DNA from: Hippophae tibetana
Lineage: Eukaryota > Streptophyta > Magnoliopsida > Rosales > Elaeagnaceae
Assembly (NCBI GenBank): GCA_037013495.1
Contig: CM072806.1
Location: 19,699,001 to 19,763,000 of the forward strand
Direction: 5' to 3'
DNA: 64,000 nt
Of this stretch, positions 11,375 to 22,878 are shown in pieces. The notes below the pieces were generated by a model. The model was given only the letters and a program-made list of their open reading frames with translations. It was not told where the DNA came from and did not search any database. The stretch's first letter is position 1, and each line of letters starts with the position of its first letter. The translations under genes and the position numbers were made by a program.

Positions 11375-12595
11375 TGAAAGAGTTTACGATCTAGTACACT
11401 ACTAAGGTAAAGAGATATATACTCCTTATGAACCCAACCTTAACTCGCACAAACAAAAAAATAAACACATAAACACTTCAACAGATTACACAGCAGAAGT
11501 ACAAATAATATAATATCAAATAAGTAGATAAATTTTCACAATAGATATTATATAATCAATATAATACGAGAAAATAATAAATGCTTTTTTATCAAAGTTT
11601 AAGCTATAATGTATTGTAACATGCACTCCTTAAACTCAGATTATACTAACTCAACAATGGATCATCCATAACAAGCGATGTAATGACTTAAACCTAAATA
11701 GAGACTATATCTATGTGATAACATCCTTGAGTTGTTTAAGAAAACCATTCAGAAGAAAATAATTCACTAAACAAGAAAATAGATACAAGTATGATGGATA
11801 ATAAAACCAATATTACCTCTATCAGTTGGAAACTTTGTCTGAACTACCTACTACTGCTCTTACTTGCTGTTTCTACAACTACTTAGTTCAACACGTAAAT
11901 CCGACTATCCTCCACAACCAACACCATTCAATACAGTGTGATTGGTAAACCTAGATCAGTAATAGAAAGTGTAACCACTAACAACTTTAAGAGACACACA
12001 GAGTTAAATCACATACTCACACATAAAATGATTTGATAATTGAGCTTAGAATGACCTATACTTAAATGTGATCTCTCCAAAATAATTTAAATAACACATA
12101 TAAAACTTAGTGTAAATTTTGGCAGAGTTTTGATACTTAAATGATGGGGTAAATGAACAAAAGAAGTAGGATGTTTATGGAGTCTTAACCGATCACCTTG
12201 CAAACCACCTCACATAATGAGGTGGCAAGGGTGGTGGTAAGCTTGTTGGCGAGGTGTTAAAAATATATATTTTTGTTTCCAAAAATGCCAAGTAACATCC
12301 ACAAATACCTATACTCGAAATGAACCAAAAATATGAGTGACAACGTCAACTCACTTGCATGATCGCTCGTCAAAAACCACAACACTCTAGTTAGTATACA
12401 CACTACCAAAACTAACCCATAATGTGTGTAAACATGCTCGTATACAAAGTGTACCTAACTATGTGTGTGTGTGAATTACTGATTTGTAGTAACTAACCTT
12501 ACACAGAGAAAGACAAATATAGTAAGTAAAATAAACAAACACTTTGTTTGTACACGAGAAGCCAACACACAGACATGAGTACACCAAGACTTACA
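11375..12595 (-). repeat. 3' LTR (left) of the SIRE-like element
   Basis: This 1221-bp repeat begins TGAAAGAGTTT and ends GACTTACA on the plus strand. It aligns along most of its length with 18763-19868, for example around the shared CACAATAGATATTATATAATC. It is the 3' LTR because the element reads leftward. Confidence 0.88.
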
Positions 12596-12606
12596 TTCTC
12601 CCCTTT

Positions 12607-15600
12607 GGCTTTTCGTGTCAAAACACTATTCAACTAAATATATAGTCACATATGTCATGAGATGATCATGAAGATACTTAAAGATGTTTGTTTCCATGAA
12701 TAAAAAATTGAAACACTCCCAACACAAAAAGACACACCTAAACCAAGTGCATCCATCTTTACATAACAACTCATAAACATGAGGGTCTCATCACGACTGT
12801 ATATAACACAAATGAAGCTCGAAGACTTCAATCTACACTTATAACCTACACACATGAAACAAATCCATATCCCATAAATATATCATGTAAAAATAGTGTG
12901 TAGTTTAACCACAGACTATCGTGTTACCTCTACACAGGTAAACGTGATAGGCAAAAGCATATGCAAAGTACACAACTCCCCTGACTTCATGGAACACTCC
13001 CTTTAATTGCAAGCAAGTCAACAACAATAAATGTAGTGCAATCTTACATTTACCACCAATGCAACACACAACATGGCATCAAACACTAAGTTATGCACAT
13101 TTTTTTCCCACTTTTTGATAGGAAACGTCAAAGCAAGCACACACAGAGTATGTAATATACCAAAATTCTATATGAAGGAGATAAGGAATATAAAAATATA
13201 ATAATTATAATATACATGAAACACTACAAATAAGACTAGAGCAAACATAATAAGAAGAAACACATGCAGTCATGCAAAAAGACACAGAATAACACTGAAA
13301 CAATAGCAAGATAAAAGTATGCAATACAAGAAATAATCAATAACTCATTAGAACAAGAAAATAGATAAACACATAGCTAAACATGTGAAATAAGGTATTT
13401 TATACAATGTATGTAGCATGTCATACAAACAATCCTATTTATGCATCATTCATACATAGTGATGTCAAATAGAAGGAAGCACCACATGAACAAAACAACA
13501 ATAATAACTTATAAACAGGTTAAGTAATGGGAAGTAAAACAAACACAACACTTCCCTTGACAACATACAATTGATGCACACCTCTCCCCTTAAAGGTATG
13601 CATGAGGTTATAAAAATGTTATGCATTCTAGTCTCAAAATTCCCACAAAATAGAAGCATCTACACATAGTAAAAACAAGTAATGCAAAAAGAGAGAAGAA
13701 AACTAAGCATCTTTAAAAAGCTAGAATGTCCTTAGAGATTAATCAATACACCAACGAAAATGTTCACATATCCATCAATCTATGATGTATTCATGTAAGG
13801 GTATGACTAAATGTTTGATGACATGCTTTGTGTGTGATATGTTAAACTTGTTTACTCTACATGCCATTAAGATATTCTTATGTGAATCAAGCAAATAAAA
13901 ATATTGACTCAAGTAGAACCAAACTTTATACACCCATATTTATCCCTTCTCTCTCCACTAATGTAGACACCAACCTAAATGAAATCAATAGGTTTTTCAA
14001 AGCTTGTAATGATAGGCTGATGTTGGGGTAGGAAAAAGGTGAAATTTAGGCTCAAATATACTTTTTTTGATCCAATCCAAATAAATAAGTTCATGTCCAT
14101 GACATATATACCTCAAACATGGGTTCTTTTTTCTTTACTTCTCAAATTTCAATCAATGATGTTGTGAAAACAGCACATAAAATTCAGTAATTTATTTACC
14201 ACTTCCTTCTCATACTTTTATCACTTTACTATCTTTTCTTTTTTTTTTCCTTCCTTTTATCTCTAAAACAAACAATTCTTAACACTTCATTTTTTTATCC
14301 ATCTTCCCCCAATGTTTTTTATATTCATCAATCCAATTTCAAGTTTCTCCTTTTTCTTGATAGAAACCAAGAGGGTAAAATAGAAAATCCTAGAACAAAT
14401 ATGTCAACAAAGGATGTATAAGATAAGTGAGAATAGACACCTATGTTAAGCTAGTATTTAGCTACAAAGAAATGGAGGATAATGGCTCAAAGGAGGTAAT
14501 TAAGAACATGTAAACATTGGTGGCTTGAAAAGTTCAAACGAAATAAAGAAGGCCTAAATCTTTTCTCTATCTAAGTGGTACCTAGAATTTTACCTCAAGA
14601 GACACTAAAGAGGATTCTAAAGCTTGTTAGAGACATGCAAATCTTTAAACATTAAATCCATTTAAGTAACTCAAAATAACCATACAAATTCATAAAGTTA
14701 TGGCATGCGCAAAACCAAAAGTGCATTTCAGATAAAATGATCAAAAAATATTTAGCCATATATACTCTTAAGAAATACACATGTCAAAACATCCATATTT
14801 TAATTTAAGATAAATGCATACCAACCATATATCAATATAGTCCCTCTAAAATTCATTTTACATGAAGTAAGATAGAAAAGAGTAAAGCCATTAGTCTCAT
14901 GAAACACAATAACAATAAATAACAAGAGAGATATTAATGAAGGTTTTAAAGCCGATCAAAGTCCAAGAAGAAGAGAAAAGTGCCTCAAACGATATTAACA
15001 GCAATACTCATATCATCGCTAGTCAAGCCAAAGAAGGAATTTGACTAATTAGGTAACATCCTTAAGAGAAGGAAGAGATATGAGATGCTGCAAAAATCAC
15101 TAAGCAAGTGAGAAAGGCACATATTCAACACATAAACAAATGACATGATTAAATAGGGTCAAAATTCCAAACACCAAGAGTGCAAACAAAACACATGTTT
15201 AGTTATAACAATGAAAATAGGTTAATAGTCCAAAATACATGTGAGTAATCTATATGACATGTTAATGTCTATGTCAAACTAGAATATGCACATAATAGAG
15301 AAACACTCATGAATACTGACTTGTAATGACACCTCAATTAACTTCAAGAAAACAACTAAAGTACAATAGAAGGATGAATAGGCAAAAGATGGACATAAAC
15401 CAAAAAGAAAAAAACAGAGAGCCAAAACATAACATATACTAAGTAAAGGAATAAAGAACCTAGTAAAATAGATGAGATGCATCCGATATGACATGGTATA
15501 AGAATGACAGGACTGTAGAAATAAAATCCTAACACTTTGAAAATGCATGATGAAAACATGTGTCGTGATGCTTATGCAAATAACCACAAAAGAAGAAGTA

Positions 15601-16060
15601 ACTAGTGAGCAAGGTAGAAAACTTGTATTGGGTCAAATAGTCAAGCATAGTAACAAGTAAAATAGTTAACATACTATGTAAGACAAAGAAACAGAGAGAT
15701 ATGCATTAATAGGAAAACATGGAACATATAGATAACAAACAAAATAACATAAATTTACATACGAAAGAACTACATTCAAATAGAAGAAGGAAGAAAATAG
15801 CTCAACCATGAAGAATCACCTGAAAATAGTGATCAAATAGTATTCCTCAATTTAAAGAATTTGTGAGGAGATATAGAATTAGAAGATAGTTTGTGAGTCA
15901 TATAAGCATGAGGAATATATGGAACTCGTAGTTTTTTTTTAATTTCTAGAAAATCCAATCAAGTCATCTATATAAAGAGGACGTGATAGACTTTTATGGT
16001 AGATTTGATTCTTTCCAAACTATATCTCAAGTGCATAATACATTCTACTTGAACATGCTC
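12607..16060 (-). other. Interior of the SIRE-like element without recognised coding sequence
   Basis: This AT-rich stretch lies between the polypurine tract and the end of gag. It has several short open frames (for example at 12655-12855, 13465-13659 and 15279-15587), but none matches a pol domain or any family I know. By position it is where pol should be, or it is the non-coding interior of a gag-only derivative. Confidence 0.45.
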
Positions 16061-18640
16061 AATTGATTCATAATAGCCACATCCAGTCAACAAAGATGAA
16101 GGAGAGTAAGATGGAAAATTCAGGTTGTACTCCCTACATATCTAAGACATTGCCTAGTAATATGGCCAATAGTTCCACAAAGATAATAAGTACGAATAGT
16201 GAAGTTAGGAAATTGGTGTCCTTAACTCCGAAGAGTATTACACAGAAGAGGAGAAAAGTAAGAGCTCATATTAATTTTCATACAAGGATGAGAAGTTAAT
16301 TTCATGCAATCATCACAGTGGTGACACATAGGAATAATAGTAGATAGAGGCAATAAACCATTAATAGAGTGACGTGAAGAACTAGCCTTAGGTGAAGTGG
16401 TCACCTTGCTAGAGGAACTAGGCTAGAGCGTGACAACTGACTTACCTTTAAAGGTGACAACAACTGATTTCAACTTAGAATCTTAAGTAGTAGACTTTAA
16501 AAACATAGAAGTAGAAATCCATTCATTATACCCAATACTACATTTATCACCAAACAACTTTATGTTACTGATAATTTTACTTAATGTCTAGGAACCGAAA
16601 ATTATTTTGTTGATAGTAGAGGAAGACTGAGCCAGTTCATGTTCACTCATACAAAGTTTATTCTTTAAAGTTATAATCAAATCTTCTTTTTTTCTTAAGG
16701 AAAGATTCTAGGTAAGCTGCTAAATTGTTGAGAATCCTAACTATCTCATGCAATTGTTCCATTTCAGCTTCTTTCTTAGTGAGAGCATAAGTCAGATACT
16801 CCTTGAAACTTTCATGTAAAATTATATGCTTCTTCAATTATTTAATTTCATCCTTCTAATAATTCAAGGGATCATGATTGATATAGAAAGGAATAACTTT
16901 ATCAAAGGTGGAAAACTTTCATTGTTCCTCAACAATCTTCATATTTTTGAGATTTGCATCAAAATCTTCACACAAATCTAATGTCTCTTTTGAATAACCT
17001 TACCCATGTTAGTGAGATCATGTTATTGACCATAAATTGAGGACTTCCTTAACTCAAGAGTTTTCTCCAGAGTTCTTTTCTCGCACTCATTTTAATGTAG
17101 GCTTTCTAAAGTCATTTTCTTAGCTTTTTTTATTTGATATGCTTCAATAAGAATGCATTGTATGAACCAAACAATATTTCCTACTTGTGTTCCTTATCAT
17201 CACTTTCAGCTATGGCCTCTTGAACTTCTAAAGTGGTAGTCTTAGAATCAATGACACTACTTAAAGTAGAGAATGCAAGAAAGTTAATGTCGCCCTCATC
17301 ATCGTTACCAATACTGTCCAAAATAGTAACCTAAGCCTTCATCCCATGCTTGTTCGTGTGTTTGTTTCAAAAAATAATCTGCTACAATGTGACCAAGCTT
17401 CTCATATTGGAAGCATTTGATCTTGTTTAAGTGTCCTTTGTTTGGTTTCTCATATTCATTATTTGAGTTATCATCAACTTTTGCTAATTTCAAGCCTTTA
17501 GAGCTTGAATTACCTTTTCTAATACCCCTAGAAGATGGGTTCTTCTTTCTAAAAAATCTTATCAATATTTGAGCAAGAAAAATCATTTCTTCCTCATTAG
17601 GATTAGAGTCATAATTAGCAAATGTTTATTTTATCAATACTAGGACCACTTTAGTGGGCAGTCATAATGGCCAAAATCTTTCCGTTCTCAAAAGTAGCTC
17701 TTATCTTAGTAATAGGTGATGTAGTTTGAAGACTTGTAATTCACCAACTAGCTCATTCATTGTAAGCTCACCAGGTTTGTACATTGATTCAAGTATTGTA
17801 ACTTTGGCATGAAACCTATAAAGTAAGCTTACAATAATCTTCTCAATTTGTTTTTTTTTCACTAATAGGTCTACCCAAGTTGTAAGAACAATTGACAATG
17901 TGTCAAAATTATGCATAGAACTTATCAAAACTTTCATATTCTTACATAATGCATAGCTCAAAGTCTATTTAATTTGAGAATTTAGGTGTCTTAACACTAG
18001 GGGTGTCCATAGTTCGGTTCGATCCGGTTTTGTGTAAAAATAATTAACACCTAACGGTTTGGTCTGGTTAATAATACATAAATATGATACACTTAATGAT
18101 ATATATTTGATTAAAATATGGGAAATTTAATCGACGGTTTATGAGAAATGATATGGGAAATTTAATATATTATTAAAACCGGTCTGGTCCTACCGGTTTA
18201 AAAATTAATGTAATTGGACTAGACTATTTGATTTATAAAAAATTTCGGACCAGTCCGGTTCGATCTAGTTTCTAGTTTAATTCGGTTTAGTCTGATTTTT
18301 GGACACCCCTACTTAACACTAGACGTTCTTTCATGAGTTATCTCTAGAATGTCCCATACTTTCTTAGAGATAGTGCAACTTTGTATTCTTCTAAACTCAA
18401 CAGGCATCACAACCTTGATAATTACTTATAAACCCTTATTGCTCAATTCAGAATCCTTACTTTGTTTCTTTATCTATTCAATCATAGGTTTTGGAATAAT
18501 AGTATTATCAAGTAGGGTTTTGATTGGGTATGTCCAACCATTCTCAACAAGAAACCACACACAATCTATGAGGGACAATAAGAAGGCTTTTATTTGTGAT
18601 TTTCAATAAGCGTAGTTCTACCTATTGAAAAATGGAGGTC
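16061..18640 (-). pseudogene. Copia gag remnant of the SIRE-like element
   Basis: This is the nucleocapsid-type part of the element at 11375-19868, read on the minus strand. The region near 18370-18330 matches the WDxLEVTHEG step of copia gag, and 17961-17701 matches the segment KLLYRLPxxFxxKVTxIExxxDLxxMxLDELxGxLQ. A zinc-knuckle-like motif follows near 17430-17385, and a second Cys/His-rich patch (MCHHCDDCMKLTSHPC) near 16330. The stretch in between (about 17250-16600) looks coiled-coil rich, as in SIRE-type gag. It is broken in several places and split by a MITE. Confidence 0.7.
17990..18319. mobile_element. hAT-type MITE with 8-bp target duplication
   Basis: The element proper is 17998-18311 (314 bp). 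It has terminal inverted repeats TAGGGGTGTCCA and TGGACACCCCTA, and identical 8-bp flanks CTTAACAC at 17990-17997 and 18312-18319. TAGGGGTGTC-type ends with 8-bp duplications are characteristic of hAT-superfamily non-autonomous elements. The interior is AT-rich with repeated CCGGTT/GGTTTG motifs and carries no coding sequence. It landed in the gag remnant of the surrounding copia-type element, so it is younger than that insertion. Confidence 0.9.
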
Positions 18641-18746
18641 TAACTACATTACCTTCTTTTTTCGACTCCATCAGAGAGAATGTGTGAGTGTGAATAACAA
18701 GTTAACATAATCAACACTAGAGTAGTTAGGCCCAAAAATGGTGCAT

Positions 18747-18760
18747 CATCTCTAATACCA
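18747..18760 (-). other. Primer binding site of the SIRE-like element
   Basis: On the minus strand this reads TGGTATTAGAGATG, which matches the tRNA-iMet primer site TGGTATCAGAGC at most positions. It lies two bases inside the LTR at 18763, so it fixes the element's direction. Confidence 0.8.
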
Positions 18761-18762
18761 AT

Positions 18763-19868
18763 TGAAATAGTCCACAACCCGGTACACTACTAGGGTAAGG
18801 AGATATTGATTTCTTGTGGACTTAATCCTACCTCGCACAAACAAAAAAGTAAACACTTAAACAGATTACACAACAAAAATACAAATAATATAATATCATA
18901 TAAGTAGATAACTTTTCACAATAGATATTATATAATCAACAGAAATAAAGAAAATAGTAAACGTTTTCTAATTAGAGTTTAAATTATAGTATGTTATGTC
19001 ATACATACTTTACTCTTAGATTGTACTAGAATAACAAGTGATGTAACAAGGTAAACCCACATAAAGACCGTATCTATATGGTAATGTCCTCGATTTTTTA
19101 AGACAACCACTCATTAGTAAATATTTCACTAAACAATAAAATAGTTACAACTTTGATAAATAATAAGATCATTATTACTTATATCGATCGGGACCTCTAT
19201 TTTAACTACCTATTGTTACTCTTACTACTTTAGCTGCTACTTGGTTCAACATGTAAACCTAGTTATCTTTCACAATCAACACCATCCAATGCAATGTGAT
19301 TGGTAAACACAGATTAGTAACAGAAAGTGTAACCTCTAACCACTTTGAGGGACACACAGTACATCATAAATATCAAATTGTGTAGAGGAAACATAGAGTT
19401 AAATGAAATACTTGTACTAAAAATAATTTAATAACTAAACTCAAAATGACCCACTCTCAAATGTGATCTCTCCAAAATAATTTAAATAACAAATATAACA
19501 GTCAGTGTAGATTTTGTTAGAGTTTTGCTACAAAAATGATAGGGTAAACGAATAAGAAAAGTAAGGGTATTTATAGAGTCTCGCCTGGCCACATTGCCAA
19601 CCACCTCACCAAATGAGGTGACCACTTACTTGCACACTCGCTCGTCGAAAACCATAACATTCCACCTTGCATGCAAACTACCAAACCAACCTCGTATTAT
19701 GAGTAAACATGTTTGCATACAAAGTATGTCTAACTATGTGCATGTTTGAATTACTAATCTACAGTAACCAACCTTACACAAATAAAGACATAAATTAAGT
19801 AAAATAAATAGACACCGTGTTTTATACACAAGAAACCAATATAAATCACAAGTATAATAGACCTTACA
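18763..19868 (-). repeat. 5' LTR (right) of the SIRE-like element
   Basis: This 1106-bp partner of 11375-12595 begins TGAAATAGTCC and ends GACCTTACA on the plus strand. ATCAA follows at 19869-19873. Confidence 0.88.
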
Positions 19869-19873
19869 ATCAA

Positions 19874-20760
19874 CATTATATTGAGATGATCAAAAAGACA
19901 TAATCCATTGATAAGAGATTATAATAAGATGACATGATAAATATGAAATCTCTATAAATGATATTATCATTAAATTAAAATTTGACATTTAAAACATGTG
20001 AGGTATAGTTTTTTTTTGTCTATGGATTGACACGTATGTATCTGCCACTATAAGTTACGTCTTTTAGAAAACAAGGACAATTCAACATTAATAAAAATAA
20101 AATATGTGCAATATGACATCGTGAAAATAAATGATTGTTTCATATTGATTCATGCATTATTTTTGTGTTATATGAATATGTTAATATTAATGATGAGAAT
20201 AACCAATTGTAGCATGTTATATATATTTCTATAATTAGAAGTAACATGTTATATACAAAGTTTTCATAAATATAAATAAAATGTATGCTTTAAAATGAAT
20301 TAAACTAATTGCTTATTTATGAATATGATGTGCATGTAATGATATTATAATTGTTCATAACATGTGATACAAGTATCGAAACACTCCTTATGCATAGTTG
20401 AAAATTGATGTTTTAACATGGAAAAGATACATATGTAAATATATAAATGATATTTCAAAAGGAATATGCATAAGAATGGATGTCACTATGTTATAATTGA
20501 AGGAAAATATATGAGGCATTGTATCTAAATGGAGATATCAATATCAAAATGAAGTATATAGGTATTCATAGTTATAAACATAAGAGATGATAGGGATGTA
20601 TTTGGAGTACTTTATGAACATAAATGTTTAGAAACAAAATGAGGAGTATAAAATGTGGTATGTAATTCATATAATTCATCAAATAATTCAAGAAAAGATC
20701 AATCTAGTTACAAGTGTAGAATTTCTAACACCTATCTCAAATAGTGAGACTGAGTTTATA
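19874..20760. other. AT-rich DNA without recognised gene
   Basis: I see nothing here that I can name. It precedes the MULE transposase remnant and may include that element's 5' end, but I could not find terminal repeats. Confidence 0.4.
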
Positions 20761-21366
20761 ACAAATTAAGAAAAAATGAAGGCTTTATATAATTGGAGAG
20801 TGTTCAATAATAAAGAAGAGCTCAAATTACATGTCTCAATATTGACGGATGAATCAAACGTTTTCAAGATAATCACTTCAAAATAAACCATTTATGTGCA
20901 CAAATGTTAATCAATAAGATAAAGATGTTTCATATAAATATGTTGCTTACAACATCAAAGATTTTGCCAAGATACTAAGAGACAATTGAGACAAAAAAAA
21001 TCATTAGTGATATCAACAAGAAGTCAGGTGTGAAATCACCTACAAAGGGAAATTATGGCAAAAAAGAAACAATAAAAAATATACAAGGAGATCCAAAAGA
21101 TTTCTACAAAAACTATCGAGTTTCTTCTACATGTTGAAAATGGAAAACTCATATTCGTACACTAAGATAAAAATAGACATATAGTCCAACTTTCAATAAG
21201 AATTTATGACCATAAGAACATGCATCAATGGTTTTATCAAATATATGAGATTTGTTGGGATATGTGAACTTGTTTAAAGTCTTGTAATACTTTCAAGATA
21301 ATAATATGTATTTAATTATATCATGTTGATTATTTATATATATTATTTAACTCTAGTAATAAATAA

Positions 21367-21374
<8 letters not shown>

Positions 21375-21414
<40 letters not shown>
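21375..21414. repeat. (AT)n microsatellite
   Basis: About 20 uninterrupted AT dinucleotides. A second, shorter run lies near 22090-22112. Confidence 0.95.
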
Positions 21415-21417
<3 letters not shown>

Positions 21418-22812
21418 CTTAATTGATTGTCATCATTTGTGTTACTTGTTAGTAGAACACCTATTGAAGACAAAAGCACATGAGCATAGACATTAATGAA
21501 TACTTTCATTTGTTTAGGTTTGGATAAAGATATTATGCTTGGATGACTTGTCTTAGTTGTAACTGTATAACACACGAAATAATTATACTATTATGATTCA
21601 TTCTAATTTATTATTATATTTGATTGAATTCTAATGGAATTTTTATTACATATACTCATAATTATGAGTATATTACAATTTGTTTTAAGGATAAAGTGTT
21701 TATTAGATTTCTAACGGTAAGGTTATAGAATTCTTATAAATAATATACCCATAGTATTGGTCTACTTATTCTTGGGGCAAGTGAAAAGACAAATTGGCAT
21801 TTGTGACTTTATAAGAGTTAAGGTATTCTCTTGTGAGATGTTCTAGTGCTTGACTACCATATGATATATTTAATATTGTTTATGATTAGTGGCCAATATC
21901 TCTCATCATTAAAGAAATAAAATATGTTAGAGGTACTCATTAGAGGAATTAATGGCTCAAGGGCACAAACAGCCTATACTAGGTTGATAGTCGAAAGTCG
22001 ATGTGTATAAGTATATCACATGAATAGGGTTGTATGTACGAGGAATGATATTCACTCAAGTGTAATTTGGAATATAAAACCATTCACACACATATATATA
22101 TATATATATATGATTATATTATAAGGAGTTATAATCTTGAACTTTTTGTGGAATAATGTCCAAATAGGTACTTAGTTCATTGGATTTAAGGATAGGTAAT
22201 CTTAGATAGACTAAGCATTCAGAGCCTTATAATATGGTCTCATAAGTCCCAAAGAAGTCGTGATAGATGGTAACTAATTATGATGAATGTGGTTTTCAAT
22301 TAGGTTATAGTTTTATAAGAATGAGATATTTACACTCATATATATTTTCTTATTAAAATATTAATTAATAATCATAATCCTATTAAAATTAATATTTAGA
22401 TGAGATTTGGTTCATTTATTTATATATACATGTTTTGTCATCACCTTATTAAGAGTTACAGTGGAATTAACTTTGCAATTCCTAATCCCATCTTTCCTAT
22501 TATGTGGTTTACGTGTTGAGTAATTAAGATAAAATGCAATTATCAATTGTGAGATTTTTCCATCTTACAATAGTAGATTAACATAATCGTTGAATAATAG
22601 GTTTGAAAGTTCATCTTTCTCTTGGTATCCACACACATAGGGCTATATCTTGGTCATACCTTAGAAGATTTATAGAGAAATTGACATGAAAATAAATTTA
22701 AGAACTAGTTTTACAACTTCAAAAAGTTGATGATATGTTTTTTTCTAATATTTTATTTTATACATATTATATGATAATTATTTTGAATGTTATTCTAATG
22801 CGTTTTCTAAAT

Positions 22813-22878
22813 AAATTTTTAAACTTATTGGCTAAGTTTCTATTTAAATTTTTAAACTTATTGGCTAAGTTTCTATTT
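22813..22878 (+). repeat. 33-bp direct tandem duplication
   Basis: Two copies in tandem of a 33-bp unit beginning AAATTTTTAAACTTATTGGC (22813-22845 and 22846-22878). It lies just before the MULE segment with the NGTFIK motif. Confidence 0.9.

Larger units (their letters stand above)
11375..19868 (-). mobile_element. Large Ty1/copia-type element (SIRE-like gag), only gag recognisable
   Basis: LTRs at 11375-12595 and 18763-19868 and flanking ATCAA on both sides define an 8.5 kb element. It reads on the minus strand: directly inside the right-hand LTR lies TGGTATTAGAGATG (18760-18747), a tRNA-iMet-type primer site. Inside the left-hand LTR lies the polypurine tract, seen on the plus strand as TTCTCCCCTTT (12596-12606). 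The minus strand between 18640 and about 16060 reads as copia gag: a UBN2-type segment (18620-17700, including KPGELTMNELVGELQ), a zinc-knuckle-like KCFQYEKLGHIVADY (near 17430-17385), and a later Cys/His-rich stretch near 16330-16230. I found no protease, integrase, RT or RNase H between 16000 and 12610. The element is broken and its LTRs are moderately diverged. A hAT-type MITE lies inside gag. Confidence 0.85.

Noticed and set aside
15279-15587. Overlapping hydrophobic open frames on the minus strand
   Set aside because: They lie in the interior of the SIRE-like element, are composed of T-rich codons and match no pol domain or membrane protein family that I know.
21330-21575. Open frame of 81 codons containing a Tyr-Ile repeat
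   Set aside because: The repeat is translation of the (AT)n microsatellite.
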